From positions 310,001 to 374,000 of the forward strand of contig NZ_JAEK01000001.1 in assembly GCF_000518865.1 (NCBI RefSeq): a stretch of 64,000 nt of DNA. The letters are read 5' to 3'. Position 1 is the stretch's first letter; every line of letters begins with the position of its first letter. The DNA comes from Bacillus sp. J37 (lineage in GTDB: Bacteria > Bacillota > Bacilli > Bacillales > Bacillaceae). The notes under the pieces were generated by a model that was given only the letters and a program-made list of their open reading frames with translations, was not told the origin of the DNA and made no database searches. This document shows, one piece after another, positions 37,655 through 46,031 of this stretch. Both the position numbers and the translations under genes were made by a program.

Positions 37655-38593
37655 GTGAATGTAACATTTCTTGGAACGGGTGCAGGAATCCCTGCCAAAG
37701 CCCGAAATGTAACAAGTATTGCTCTTCAATTATTAGAAGAGAGAAATGAAATATGGTTATTTGATTGCGGGGAGGCAACTCAGCATCAAATTTTACATAC
37801 ATCTATAAAACCGAGGAAAATTGAAAAAATTTTTATTACTCATTTGCATGGTGATCATATATATGGCTTGCCCGGCCTACTTAGCAGTCGTTCCTTTCAA
37901 GGAGGGGAAACACCGTTAACCATATATGGACCAAAAGGCACAGAGCAATTTGTAAGAACTGCTTTATCTGTTAGTCACACTTACCTCACATATCCAATTG
38001 AATTTGTAGATGTAAAGGAAGGAATTATTTTTGAAGATTCATCCTTTCAAGTTAAGGCAAAGAAAATTGAACATGGCATTGAATCCTATGGTTATCGCGT
38101 GATCGAAAAAGATTTACCTGGAACACTGCTAGTCGAAGAACTTAAAAAGATCGGTATTCGACCAGGACCGGTTTATCAAAAACTGAAAAATGCAGAATCT
38201 GTTCAATTAGAGGATGGTTCGATTATTCATGGAAGTAATTTCATCGGACCCTCAATAAAAGGAAGAATCATCTCTATTCTTGGTGACACTCGGTACACAG
38301 ATAAAAGTGTGGAGCTTGCAGAAAATGCCGACTTATTAATTCATGAAGCAACTTTTTCAAGAGAGGATCATCATCTTGCATATGACTATTTCCATTCTAC
38401 AACAGAAGATGCTGCCAATATCGCTAAAGCATCAAATGTGAAGAAATTAGCTTTAACCCATATTAGTTCGAGATATCAATCTTCTGAACAACTCGATGTA
38501 CTAGTTGAGGAAGCAAAATCAGTTTTTCCGGCAACTGTTATTGCAGCAGATTTCATGCAAATTGACATTCCAAAAAAACGTTCAAATATATAA
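37655..38593 (+). CDS. rnz: Ribonuclease Z
   Basis: tRNA 3'-end processing endoribonuclease of the metallo-beta-lactamase fold, 312 aa. N-terminal [18 protein letters not shown], zinc motif [13 protein letters not shown], the family-typical LGDTRY and [10 protein letters not shown] segments, and a C-terminal LTHISSRY histidine are present. Start GTG 37655 follows AGGAGG at 37639-37644; a frame extending to 37589 lacks a ribosome binding site. Orthologue of B. subtilis YqjK. Confidence 0.95.
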   Translation: MNVTFLGTGAGIPAKARNVTSIALQLLEERNEIWLFDCGEATQHQILHTSIKPRKIEKIFITHLHGDHIYGLPGLLSSRSFQGGETPLTIYGPKGTEQFVRTALSVSHTYLTYPIEFVDVKEGIIFEDSSFQVKAKKIEHGIESYGYRVIEKDLPGTLLVEELKKIGIRPGPVYQKLKNAESVQLEDGSIIHGSNFIGPSIKGRIISILGDTRYTDKSVELAENADLLIHEATFSREDHHLAYDYFHSTTEDAANIAKASNVKKLALTHISSRYQSSEQLDVLVEEAKSVFPATVIAADFMQIDIPKKRSNI

Positions 38594-38594
38594 G

Positions 38595-38630
38595 AAAAGA
38601 GAGTTGAATCCGATCAACTCTCTTTTGTGA
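38595..38630. terminator. Bidirectional terminator between rnz and namA
   Basis: AAAAGAGAGTTGA/TCAACTCTCTTTT is a perfect 13-bp stem with a 6-nt loop. A/T runs on both sides let it serve both convergent genes. Confidence 0.88.
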
Positions 38631-39647
38631 TTACCATCCCCGATCATATTGCTTGGGAGCTTCAATTGTTTCTCCCAGCTCTTTAGCTGCAGTTCTGGGG
38701 AAATACGGATCTCTAAGAAGTTCTCTTGCGATAAAAATCAGGTCTGCTCGATTATTTTGCAAAATTTCTTCTGCTTGTATGCCGCTTGTGATTAATCCAA
38801 CAGCTCCTGAAGCAATACCTGCTATTTCTTTAACTTTTTCAGCAAATCTTACTTGGTAGCCTGGAAATACATTAATCTTTGCAGGAACAACAGCTCCTGA
38901 GCTAACATCGATCAAGTCAACCCCTTGCTCTTTCATCTTACTTGCGTAACCTTCATAATCTTTTATATCCAATCCCTCGGGATGATAATCCGATGCTGAA
39001 ATACGAACAAATAGTGGTCCATCCCACACTTCTTTCACTGCATCAATTACTTCGCTTAAAAATCGGTATCGATTATCTTCAGAACCACCATATTCATCAT
39101 CTCGCTTATTAGAAAGAGGTGATAAAAATTCATTGATAAGGTAACCGTGGGCTGCATGAACCTCGATAATGTCGATGCCTGCTTTCTTTGCCCTTTTAGC
39201 TCCAGCCTGAAAAGCTTGAACAGTCTCTTTAATGTCTTCCTTTGTCATGCTTTTCGGAGTTTTGTATGTATTGTCAAATGGAATAGATGATGGTGCAATA
39301 ATTTCTCCATCAACTGTCGATTTTCTCCCTGCATGTGCAAGTTGTATAGCTGTTGCTGAACCGTATTCTTTCATTCTTGTTACTAATTTTTGAAGGGCTG
39401 GAACATGGTCATCGCTCCAAATTCCAAGATCTTTTGCAGATATTCGGCCTTGAGGTGTAACAGCAGTGGCTTCAACCATTATTAGGCCAACTTGCCCCAC
39501 TGCACGGCTTATATAGTGTGTGAAATGGAAATCCTCTATAAACCCCTGTTCACCTGTTGATGAATACATACACATCGGGGACATAACAATACGGTTTTTA
39601 AGGGTAACATTCTTTATTTGATAAGGCTGGAATAGTTTCGTCTTCAT
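38631..39647 (-). CDS. namA: NADPH dehydrogenase, Old Yellow Enzyme family
   Basis: FMN-dependent ene-reductase, orthologue of B. subtilis YqjM/NamA, involved in reduction of activated alkenes and oxidative stress response. Landmarks: [30 protein letters not shown], the [19 protein letters not shown] substrate and FMN segment with paired histidines, and [13 protein letters not shown] near the FMN phosphate. ATG at 39647 is preferred since GGGAGG directly precedes it; the longer frame begins within that ribosome binding site. 338 aa. Confidence 0.95.
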   Translation of the reverse strand: MKTKLFQPYQIKNVTLKNRIVMSPMCMYSSTGEQGFIEDFHFTHYISRAVGQVGLIMVEATAVTPQGRISAKDLGIWSDDHVPALQKLVTRMKEYGSATAIQLAHAGRKSTVDGEIIAPSSIPFDNTYKTPKSMTKEDIKETVQAFQAGAKRAKKAGIDIIEVHAAHGYLINEFLSPLSNKRDDEYGGSEDNRYRFLSEVIDAVKEVWDGPLFVRISASDYHPEGLDIKDYEGYASKMKEQGVDLIDVSSGAVVPAKINVFPGYQVRFAEKVKEIAGIASGAVGLITSGIQAEEILQNNRADLIFIARELLRDPYFPRTAAKELGETIEAPKQYDRGW

Positions 39648-39794
39648 CTTATATCCTCCCATTATAAATACTTTGTTTGAAAAAATTATAACAGTTGCAG
39701 CAGCTGTTCAGCATGTTTCTTGCTTGATTAATTTCTCCTAATGGTTTTAAGGGAGGGGGTTGTGTAATTTCTATTATCAGAATGAGAAGCCGAG

Positions 39795-39842
39795 AAAAAA
39801 TAAAACAGGAATAGTAAGCAGTAAAGTACTTACAATCCTGTT
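39795..39842 (-). terminator. Minus-strand terminator after the 39-aa ORF
   Basis: Arms at 39804-39818 and 39829-39842 pair with small bulges. On the minus strand the helix is followed by TTTTATTTTTTC. No annotated gene other than the short minus-strand ORF would use it. Confidence 0.65.
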
Positions 39843-39885
39843 CTAAGTTAATGTGAAACTTGAGATACGTAATGAATATTTTTGC

Positions 39886-40005
39886 TTATATAAACTGAGG
39901 CACAATAACCAGACTTTTTATTCTTGTAAGTAAATGCCGGTAAGTTGAAGCTGCCTTATGCCCTGCAAGAAACAGTGTCGTTAATAAGCTTAATAAAATA
40001 TTCAT
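39886..40005 (-). CDS. Small hydrophobic/basic peptide, unknown
   Basis: A 39-codon ORF beginning MNILLSLLTTLFLAGHKAA, then a basic segment and ending LVIVPQFI. GGAGGG (plus-strand 40013-40018) lies 7 nt before the ATG, a strong spacing. A 21-bp palindrome sits just upstream and a terminator on the same strand just downstream, so it has the layout of a self-contained gene. I recognise no homologue; a chance ORF remains possible. Confidence 0.55.
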   Translation of the reverse strand: MNILLSLLTTLFLAGHKAASTYRHLLTRIKSLVIVPQFI

Positions 40006-40027
40006 ATTTGATCCCTCCACATTAAGA

Positions 40028-40048
40028 ATAGTGTTAATATAACACTAT
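40028..40048. promoter_or_regulatory. Perfect 21-bp operator-like palindrome
   Basis: ATAGTGTTA ATA TAACACTAT has 9-bp perfect arms. It sits between the divergent 39-aa ORF and the CWC-protein gene, 10 nt upstream of the former's ribosome binding site. The size and symmetry are typical of TetR-like operators. Confidence 0.6.
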
Positions 40049-40177
40049 CGTTAGCTTGTTCTATTGACTATGATTTATTCTCTTCCTTAGAGACTAAGGT
40101 CAGTTTTCTGCCGAAGAACGAAGATGCTCTACTTTTATTTATATTGGAAAAATACTGATAGTATGGAAGGTAAAAAA

Positions 40178-40366
40178 ATGAATAAATGTCCAATATGTAA
40201 TGGTGAAAATAACTGTGGAATTTTGAATAAGAAGGAATCTTGTTGGTGTATGAACTTAACGGTCCCAGAAAAGGTACTTGCTCTTTCTAGAAGTAATAAG
40301 GATCGTTGCATTTGCTTAGCATGTATTCTGAAAGATTGGGATCAAACGATAAATTTGAAGAAGTGA
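40178..40366 (+). CDS. Cysteine-rich CWC family protein
   Basis: Small protein, 62 aa, with cysteines in CPICNGENNCGI, SCWCM and CICLACI. This matches the cysteine-rich CWC family (named for the Cys-Trp-Cys motif), presumed metal-binding and of unknown function. ATG 40178 is supported by GGAAGG at 40165-40170. It is followed by a terminator shared with convergent proI. Confidence 0.82.
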   Translation: MNKCPICNGENNCGILNKKESCWCMNLTVPEKVLALSRSNKDRCICLACILKDWDQTINLKK

Positions 40367-40383
40367 GACAATAGAATAAAATG

Positions 40384-40418
40384 AGGAGTGCTTTGTAAGC
40401 ACTCCTGTTATTTTTTAT
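40384..40418. terminator. Bidirectional terminator between CWC gene and proI
   Basis: AGGAGTGCTT/AAGCACTCCT is a perfect 10-bp stem with a 3-nt loop, flanked by GTTATTTTTT on the plus side and a T-rich run on the minus side. It overlaps the proI stop region. Confidence 0.88.
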
Positions 40419-41244
40419 ATGATATAAGTTCTTCTGAAAACATGGATTTTAACTCTTCAGATCTTTCAGTAGCACGTCTTATGCACGAAATAAACGCATC
40501 CTCAACCTGTCTTTCTTTGAGAATGGAGATGCCGGCTTCTGTTGTCCCATTTGGGCTCGTTACTTCTTTTCTTAACTGAGAAGGATGTTTGTCTGACACA
40601 GCAATCATTTCAGATGCCCCAAGTAATGTTTGAACAATTAAATCACGAGCAACAAAAGGATCTAGTCCTACGTCAACTGCCGCTTTTTCCATTGCTTCTA
40701 CCAGGTAGTAAATATAAGCAGGACCACTTCCTGATAGACCTGTAACAGCATCAAGTTGTTTTTCTTCAACAATTTTACATATGCCAATTGCTTCGAAGAG
40801 AGTTTTACATTTAGTCATTTGATTAGGTGTAACATTTTGACTGCCAGCAATGGCGGTTGCTGACTTAAGAATGGCTGCAGAAGTATTTGGCATCGCCCGA
40901 ACAATTGCTGCTTCTTTTCCAAGTATATTTTCAATCGTATCGATAGAGATACCCGCTAATACAGACACAATAACCTGTTTATCGATCAAATGCTGAACAC
41001 CATCAAGTCCCGCTTTCACATCTTTAGGCTTCATGGCTAGAACAATAATTGATGCATCTTTCACTAATTTTTGTTTATCATGGGTTGTTTCAACACCATA
41101 CTTTTGAGAAAATTCATGTAATCTTGCTGAATTTGATCGATTTGCCACTATTATTTGCCCGGCAGTAAATACTTTACCTTTAATGAGCCCTGCAACCATA
41201 GCCTCAGCCATGGAACCCGCTCCGATAAACCCTATTTTATCCAT
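40408..41244 (-). CDS. proI: Pyrroline-5-carboxylate reductase
   Basis: NADPH-dependent last step of proline synthesis, 278 aa. N-terminal IGFIGAGSMAEAMVAGLI nucleotide motif, VRAMPNTSAAI, the C-terminal catalytic GLSGSGPAYIYYLVEAM and VTSPNGTTEAGI signatures are intact. ATG 41244 follows AAGGAGC; an open frame upstream runs into the T-box leader and is not coding. Regulation by the adjacent proline T-box is expected. Confidence 0.96.
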   Translation of the reverse strand: MDKIGFIGAGSMAEAMVAGLIKGKVFTAGQIIVANRSNSARLHEFSQKYGVETTHDKQKLVKDASIIVLAMKPKDVKAGLDGVQHLIDKQVIVSVLAGISIDTIENILGKEAAIVRAMPNTSAAILKSATAIAGSQNVTPNQMTKCKTLFEAIGICKIVEEKQLDAVTGLSGSGPAYIYYLVEAMEKAAVDVGLDPFVARDLIVQTLLGASEMIAVSDKHPSQLRKEVTSPNGTTEAGISILKERQVEDAFISCIRRATERSEELKSMFSEELISYKK

Positions 41245-41266
41245 TTTTATGCTCCTTACGTTTAAA

Positions 41267-41525
41267 ATAAAAAGCCATTCCGCCCTTACAACATAAGGAC
41301 GGAATGGCTCCGCGGTACCACCTTGATTGGAGTGAATCATACTCCCAGCTTTTAAGTCTTTATCGCAGACATACGGTTAGGTTTACCTAACAGCTCCTAG
41401 GGCAGGTTCAAAAAAATGGTGGGCAATGGAGTTTTTCAGCCTTAGAACTCCAATCTCTATTACGCCATTTTTTCTACTAGTCCCAATCAACGCTAAACTT
41501 ATTTTCTATACATTAAATTAAATTT
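41267..41525 (-). promoter_or_regulatory. Proline-specific T-box riboswitch of proI
   Basis: On the minus strand the leader contains the T-box sequence GGTGGTACCGCGG (plus 41310-41322). A long terminator helix GCCATTCCG...CGGAATGGC follows (plus 41273-41308) with TTTTTATTTT. Upstream, in the stem I region, GAACCTGCC places a CCT codon (plus 41404-41406) where the specifier is expected, consistent with tRNA-Pro. Uncharged tRNA-Pro would favour the antiterminator and proI transcription. A proI T-box is known in B. subtilis. Confidence 0.93.
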
Positions 41526-41531
41526 TTATTC

Positions 41532-41561
41532 ATTATGCAGTGATGGACAGGTCCTTGTCAA
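41532..41561 (-). promoter_or_regulatory. Promoter of the proI T-box transcript
   Basis: Minus strand: -35 TTGACA (plus 41556-41561), 18-nt spacer, -10 CATAAT (plus 41532-41537). Start near 41525, about 280 nt before the proI ATG. Confidence 0.7.
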
Positions 41562-41736
41562 GCTTTTTAAAGGTGTATGAATCTGTGAATTATTTGAATA
41601 TAATGACTAAAAGAGTGTCTTCATTGTAAAATATGTCTATCTGACGTTTTTAGTTATGGATGAATGGCTTAAAGGTTTGATTGTTTTAGAAGGACTACTA
41701 CACAAAAATTGTTGACTAACCGATGACTGTTTTTGA

Positions 41737-41877
41737 TGTTTGCACCTGTCAATTACGTTAAAGCAGTTTCTGATGATAATGTCGGAAACTGCTGGACAGC
41801 TTGACTATTTACAAGAAATCGGTCAAATTAAAATCGATGATACAAATAAAAAATACATATATTATTATGCTATCTAA
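41737..41877 (+). pseudogene. yqjP: 3' remnant of yqjP (MBL-fold hydrolase)
   Basis: The frame from 41737 to the TAA at 41875 encodes a tail containing MSETAGQLDYLQEIGQIKID and ending YIYYYAI. This resembles the C-terminal winged-helix end of YqjP-type metallo-beta-lactamase-fold hydrolases (xSETxxHLxYLxxxGxI). It lies exactly where yqjP sits in B. subtilis, between proI and yqjQ, but the catalytic domain is absent. I read it as a deletion remnant. A 9-bp hairpin (AGCAGTTTC/GAAACTGCT, 41762-41793) lies within it. Confidence 0.6.
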
Positions 41878-41897
41878 AGCGGTAAGAGGTGATCCAT

Positions 41898-42692
41898 TTG
41901 AATGCACGTTTACAAGGATGCTATGTTGCAATTACTGGTGCTTCCGGCGGAATTGGAGAAAAGATTGCAATTGAATGTGCGAGACATGGGGCACATTTAG
42001 TTTTATTGGCCAGAAGAGAAGAGCTTTTAGCGGAACTTTCTGAACGGATTCAGAATGATTATGGTGTATCGTGTTACTATTATTTACTGGATGTTCAGGA
42101 TATTCACTCGATACAACAAGTATTTTCAACCATTGAATCAGAGATTGGACAAATTGACGTACTTGTCAATAATGCCGGATTCGGTATTTTTAATGAAGTT
42201 CTTCATTCTTCACTTGATGAAATGAAGAACATGTTTGAAGTAAATGTGTTTGGCTTAATTGCCAGTACGAAGATGGTGTTGCCTTCAATGGTGAAAAGAA
42301 GAAGAGGTCATATTATTAATATTGCCTCACAAGCTGCTAAAATTGCTACACCTAAATCAAGTCTTTATTCTGCGAGTAAGCATGCAGTATTGGGGTTTAC
42401 AAACAGTCTTCGTATGGAGGTAAAGCCACACAATGTGTTCGTCACCTCGGTTAACCCGGGGCCGATTAAAACAGATTTTTTCACTATTGCCGATAAGGAA
42501 GGAAATTATGTGAAAAATGTAGAACGCTGGATGCTTGATCCTGATAAGGTTGCGCGTAGTATCGTTGCTTCAATGCTTACCCCAAAGCGGGAAATAAATT
42601 TGCCTGGATGGATGAATGCGGGCAGTACAATCTATCAAATTATGCCAAAGCTGTTTGAAAAACTGGCTGGTAATGCGTTTTTTAAGAAATAA
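41898..42692 (+). CDS. yqjQ: Short-chain dehydrogenase YqjQ
   Basis: Classical SDR oxidoreductase, 264 aa. Cofactor motif [16 protein letters not shown], and the catalytic Ser with YSASKHA (Tyr-x-x-x-Lys) are present. A TTG start at 41898 is chosen because AAGAGGTGATC immediately precedes it; GTG 41889 lies within that ribosome binding site. Substrate unknown. The GNAT gene follows 24 nt later. Confidence 0.9.
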   Translation: MNARLQGCYVAITGASGGIGEKIAIECARHGAHLVLLARREELLAELSERIQNDYGVSCYYYLLDVQDIHSIQQVFSTIESEIGQIDVLVNNAGFGIFNEVLHSSLDEMKNMFEVNVFGLIASTKMVLPSMVKRRRGHIINIASQAAKIATPKSSLYSASKHAVLGFTNSLRMEVKPHNVFVTSVNPGPIKTDFFTIADKEGNYVKNVERWMLDPDKVARSIVASMLTPKREINLPGWMNAGSTIYQIMPKLFEKLAGNAFFKK

Positions 42693-42716
42693 CTTTCATA
42701 TAAAAGGAGTTCTTCT

Positions 42717-43259
42717 ATGATTGAGTTACAGGATTTTAACCGTAGGCAAATACCTCAGCTAATAAGCTGGATTGAGACACCGGAGTTTCTACTCCAATGG
42801 GCAGGACCGACGTTTCGCTTTCCGTTGACTGAACAGCAAATTGAAAAGTACATTGAGAATGCCAATTCAGATCGTTCTACTTCATTTGTTTACAGCGTTT
42901 TGTTAAAAGAAACAAGAGAAGTGATTGGACATATTGCTTTAACGAATATTGATAGAGAGCATAAGTCTGCCCGAGTGGGAAAAGTATTAATTGGGGATCA
43001 GCGTGTCCGTGGTAAAGGGATTGGATACTTGATGATGAAAGAGGTATTGAAAATTGCTTTTGAACAGTTGGATTTGCATAGAGTAAGCCTTGGCGTTTTT
43101 GACTTTAATACGTCAGCTATTGTTTGTTATGAAAAAGCAGGGTTTAAAAAGGAAGGTTTACTTCGTGAGTGTAGAAAAATAGGAAATCAATATTGGAGCC
43201 TTTGGGAGATGAGTATATTAGCTCATGAATGGCAGAAGACTTATAAAGTATTAAGGTAG
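42717..43259 (+). CDS. GNAT-family N-acetyltransferase
   Basis: RimJ/RimL-like acetyltransferase, 180 aa. The acetyl-CoA binding segment RGKGIGYLMMKEVLKIAFEQ and the following LHRVSLGVFDFNTSAIVCYEKAGF motif are typical. AAAAGGAG precedes the ATG. Substrate cannot be told from sequence. Possibly cotranscribed with yqjQ. Confidence 0.88.
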   Translation: MIELQDFNRRQIPQLISWIETPEFLLQWAGPTFRFPLTEQQIEKYIENANSDRSTSFVYSVLLKETREVIGHIALTNIDREHKSARVGKVLIGDQRVRGKGIGYLMMKEVLKIAFEQLDLHRVSLGVFDFNTSAIVCYEKAGFKKEGLLRECRKIGNQYWSLWEMSILAHEWQKTYKVLR

Positions 43260-43309
43260 GACACACAAGTCTTAACTCAGGAGAAAAGCCCAGTAAAGGT
43301 GGAAAACGC

Positions 43310-44254
43310 TTGGTTGATCAGAAACAGAAGTTTATTTACACATTTTCATGTCATGAAGACGAGATTTCTTTATGTCAATTAGAAATGCGGTCATTATTTG
43401 GGTTTCACACAGGAACTAACATACTAGAAAGTTCCGTGGAAATTAATCCAAGCCGAAGTCCGTTTATAAAAGAAAGAATTGATGTCATTTATAAGGCAAA
43501 TTGTTTAGAAGATCTCGGTCAGAAGGTGAGTGGCTATCAGGTTGAAAAGACGTTTAAAGTAATCGTAATTGTACATAGTCAAGCTACCGATTTGCAAAAA
43601 ATAGGTTTTGAGAAAAGACGTAAAATTGAACGGGAAATTGGATTGCTATTATCAGGGCAAGTAGATTTACAAAATCCTGATCAGCTTTTTGCAGTTATAA
43701 AGGTAAAAGATCACTGGGTGTTCGGACACTATACAAAAAGTGAACCCATTTGGTTATTTCATCAAAAAAAGCCTAATAATTATTCGACTGCCCTGAGTAC
43801 CCGGGTGGCTAGAGCGGTCGTAAACATTGCTGTTCCAACGATTGAGGATAAAAAAGTCATTGACCCTTGCTGTGGGGCCGGAACTGTGATGATAGAAGCA
43901 TTATCGATGAGGATTGATATCGTAGGAAGTGACTTGAACCCTCTTGTTACCCGACCTGCTCGTGAAAACATTGCTCATTTTGGTTATAAAGCAAAGGTTT
44001 TATTAAGAGATATGCGGGATGTGACCGAGAGGTATGATGTTGCGATTATTGACATGCCTTATAATCTCTGTTCTGTTTTAGAGCCGGAAACACAGTTTGA
44101 AATGCTTAAAAGTGCACGGGGATTTGCTGGGAAAGTTGTTGTTATTACGACTGAAACAATTGACCCTTTAATTGAAAGGGCTGGTTTTACTATTGCAGAT
44201 CGGTGTGTGGCTAAAAAAGGGAGCTTTTCGAGACAAATTCTTGTTTGTTGTTAA
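43310..44254 (+). CDS. TRM11/THUMP-like RNA methyltransferase
   Basis: SAM-dependent methyltransferase, 314 aa. The C-terminal Rossmann domain has the AdoMet motif IDPCCGAGTVMIEAL, the acidic GSDLNPL strand and the catalytic IDMPYNL (an NPPY-like D/N-PPY variant). The N-terminal ~150 residues resemble the THUMP-linked part of Trm11/TrmG10-type enzymes. TTG start behind AAAGGTGG. Target RNA is inferred, not shown. Confidence 0.82.
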   Translation: MVDQKQKFIYTFSCHEDEISLCQLEMRSLFGFHTGTNILESSVEINPSRSPFIKERIDVIYKANCLEDLGQKVSGYQVEKTFKVIVIVHSQATDLQKIGFEKRRKIEREIGLLLSGQVDLQNPDQLFAVIKVKDHWVFGHYTKSEPIWLFHQKKPNNYSTALSTRVARAVVNIAVPTIEDKKVIDPCCGAGTVMIEALSMRIDIVGSDLNPLVTRPARENIAHFGYKAKVLLRDMRDVTERYDVAIIDMPYNLCSVLEPETQFEMLKSARGFAGKVVVITTETIDPLIERAGFTIADRCVAKKGSFSRQILVCC

Positions 44255-44259
44255 CATTA

Positions 44260-44290
44260 AAGAGCCTATAATCTCATTAGGCTCTTATTT
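44260..44290. terminator. Terminator between the methyltransferase gene and yqzH
   Basis: AAGAGCCTA/TAGGCTCTT perfect 9-bp stem with a 9-nt loop, then ATTTTCT on the plus strand. Confidence 0.8.
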
Positions 44291-44291
44291 T

Positions 44292-44486
44292 CTATTCTTG
44301 ATTCGTTAAATAGCTATATACAACATCCTCTACGACCTCATACCATTCACTTTCCTCGTTTTTATCAACTGTAATTTTCTGTATTAAGTAGATGTTATCC
44401 TTCTCTGAAAGAGGGTCTATATCCAGATTTCGGCCGTATTGGAGAAAGCCTTTTTTAAGCATCTTTTTTAATATCTTGTCTTCCAT
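44292..44486 (-). CDS. yqzH: YqzH-like small protein
   Basis: Small acidic/basic protein of 64 aa. It starts MEDKILKKMLKKGFLQYG and has a C-terminal VVEDVVYSYLTNQE, matching my memory of the YqzH-like family. It is divergent from polY2, where B. subtilis also has yqzH beside the LexA-controlled yqjW. GGGGTGG precedes ATG 44486; GTG 44498 is an alternative. Function unknown; co-regulation with SOS genes is possible. Confidence 0.65.
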   Translation of the reverse strand: MEDKILKKMLKKGFLQYGRNLDIDPLSEKDNIYLIQKITVDKNEESEWYEVVEDVVYSYLTNQE

Positions 44487-44587
44487 TTTCCACCCCACTA
44501 TTGGTAGTATACCGTTTTTGTATGTGTTTTTCGATCTTGCTTACCATTGAAATTTGTCGTTTTCTTGGGGAAAACTACCATTGAAAT

Positions 44588-44639
44588 CGAACGTATATTC
44601 CCTTAGTATATAGAATATAATAAACACGAACATATATTC
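44588..44639 (+). promoter_or_regulatory. Two LexA-type SOS boxes flanking the polY2 promoter
   Basis: CGAACGTATATTC (44588-44600) and CGAACATATATTC (44627-44639) both fit the Bacillus SOS box CGAACRNRYGTTYC with the same single G-to-A change in the right half. TATAAT at 44616-44621 lies between them, so one box covers the -35 region and the other the start site. Confidence 0.75.
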
Positions 44640-44658
44640 TATTTTAGGGGAAGTGGCT

Positions 44659-45921
44659 ATGATTGAAAACTACGATCAATTGCCGAAACGGAAGATTCTT
44701 TGCATTGATATGAAAAGCTTTTATGCAAGCTGTGCTGCCGTTTTACTGGGATTAGATCCATTAACTTGCTATTTAGCTGTTGTAGGTGATACGGATCGGC
44801 AGGGAAGCATCGTCTTGGCAGCTTCCCCACGACTAAAAAAGGAATTTGGCATTAAAACAGGCTCAAGACGTTTTGAAGTACCAAATGACCCCCGTATCAC
44901 CATTGTGGACCCGAAAATGGGGATGTATATCAGGATCTCAACAGAATTAACAAAGTTGTTTCACCGCTATGTGCCAAAGGATGCTATTCATACTTATAGT
45001 GTGGATGAAAGCTTTATTGAAGTAGACGGTGTGGAACATATTTGGGGGGATGCACAGACAATTGCGAAAAAAATTCGTGATGACATGGAGCGTGAATTTG
45101 GCCTTCCAAGTGCAATTGGTATCGGTCCTAACATGCTGTTAGCTAAAGTTTGTCTAGATACTGAAGCGAAAAAGAAAGGTGTGGCAGAATGGACATACGA
45201 TGATGTGAAAAAGAAGCTTTGGAAGCTCGAGCCATTAAGCGAAATGTGGGGAATCGGCTCAAGAGTACAAAAAACACTAAACCGAATGGGAATTTCTAAT
45301 GTGGGCCAGCTTGCAAATTATCCTCTTGAGCTGCTTGAAAAAAAGTTTGGGGTGATGGGAAACCAGCTTTACTATCATGCGTGGGGCGTGGATTTATCTG
45401 AAATTGGAGCCCCGATCATGCAAGGGCAAATCAGCTTTGGAAAAAGCCAAATTTTACTTCGTGATTACCCGGATCCGGAAGAAGTAAAGCATGTCATATT
45501 AGAGATCAGCGAAGAGGTTGCCCGCAGAGCACGTCAGCATCGAAAGGCAGGCCGAACAATCAGTCTTGGAATTGGATATAGCCGCGATGAGTTTGGCGGA
45601 GGATTTTACCGTTCTAAAACAATTGATGAGCCGACCAATATCACCATGGATATTTATGAAACATGTCTGCAATTGTTTGAAAAATTTTATGCAAACAAAA
45701 CGGTGAGAAAAATTTCAATTGCACTTTCAAACATTGAGAATGACTGTGAAATGCAGCTTGATTTGTTCCGGCCAAACCGTGAAAATCAGCGAACACTGGG
45801 GTATGTTATAGATTCAATTCGGCATAAGTATGGCTCAGATGCTATCTTACGTGCTGTATCGTATACTCCGGCTGGAACAGCGAAGCATCGCGCGAAGCTT
45901 GTTGGAGGCCATAAAGCGTAG
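44659..45921 (+). CDS. polY2: Y-family DNA polymerase PolY2 (UmuC/UvrX type)
   Basis: SOS-type translesion polymerase, orthologue of B. subtilis YqjW, 420 aa. Palm carboxylates are in LCIDMKSFYASCAAV and YSVDESFIEVDG; helix-hairpin-helix MWGIGSRVQKTLNRMG; little-finger domain; C-terminal clamp-binding MQLDLF. ATG 44659 is 8 nt after AGGGG; GTG 44653 is too close. It is led by paired LexA-like boxes and followed by an SGNH hydrolase and a YolD-like gene. Confidence 0.95.
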   Translation: MIENYDQLPKRKILCIDMKSFYASCAAVLLGLDPLTCYLAVVGDTDRQGSIVLAASPRLKKEFGIKTGSRRFEVPNDPRITIVDPKMGMYIRISTELTKLFHRYVPKDAIHTYSVDESFIEVDGVEHIWGDAQTIAKKIRDDMEREFGLPSAIGIGPNMLLAKVCLDTEAKKKGVAEWTYDDVKKKLWKLEPLSEMWGIGSRVQKTLNRMGISNVGQLANYPLELLEKKFGVMGNQLYYHAWGVDLSEIGAPIMQGQISFGKSQILLRDYPDPEEVKHVILEISEEVARRARQHRKAGRTISLGIGYSRDEFGGGFYRSKTIDEPTNITMDIYETCLQLFEKFYANKTVRKISIALSNIENDCEMQLDLFRPNRENQRTLGYVIDSIRHKYGSDAILRAVSYTPAGTAKHRAKLVGGHKA

Positions 45922-46031
45922 GTAGAAACCAATAGATATGGCTTCCGCCTATTTCACCAAAGGAAAAGCTGCGTTTGTCTCTCCTTCGAATATTGTATAA
46001 AAATGTATTCGCTTTTGAAGGAGGATATCAG

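Noticed and set aside
41245-41340. N-terminal extension of proI
   Set aside because: The extension is translated T-box and terminator sequence; the true start is ATG 41244.
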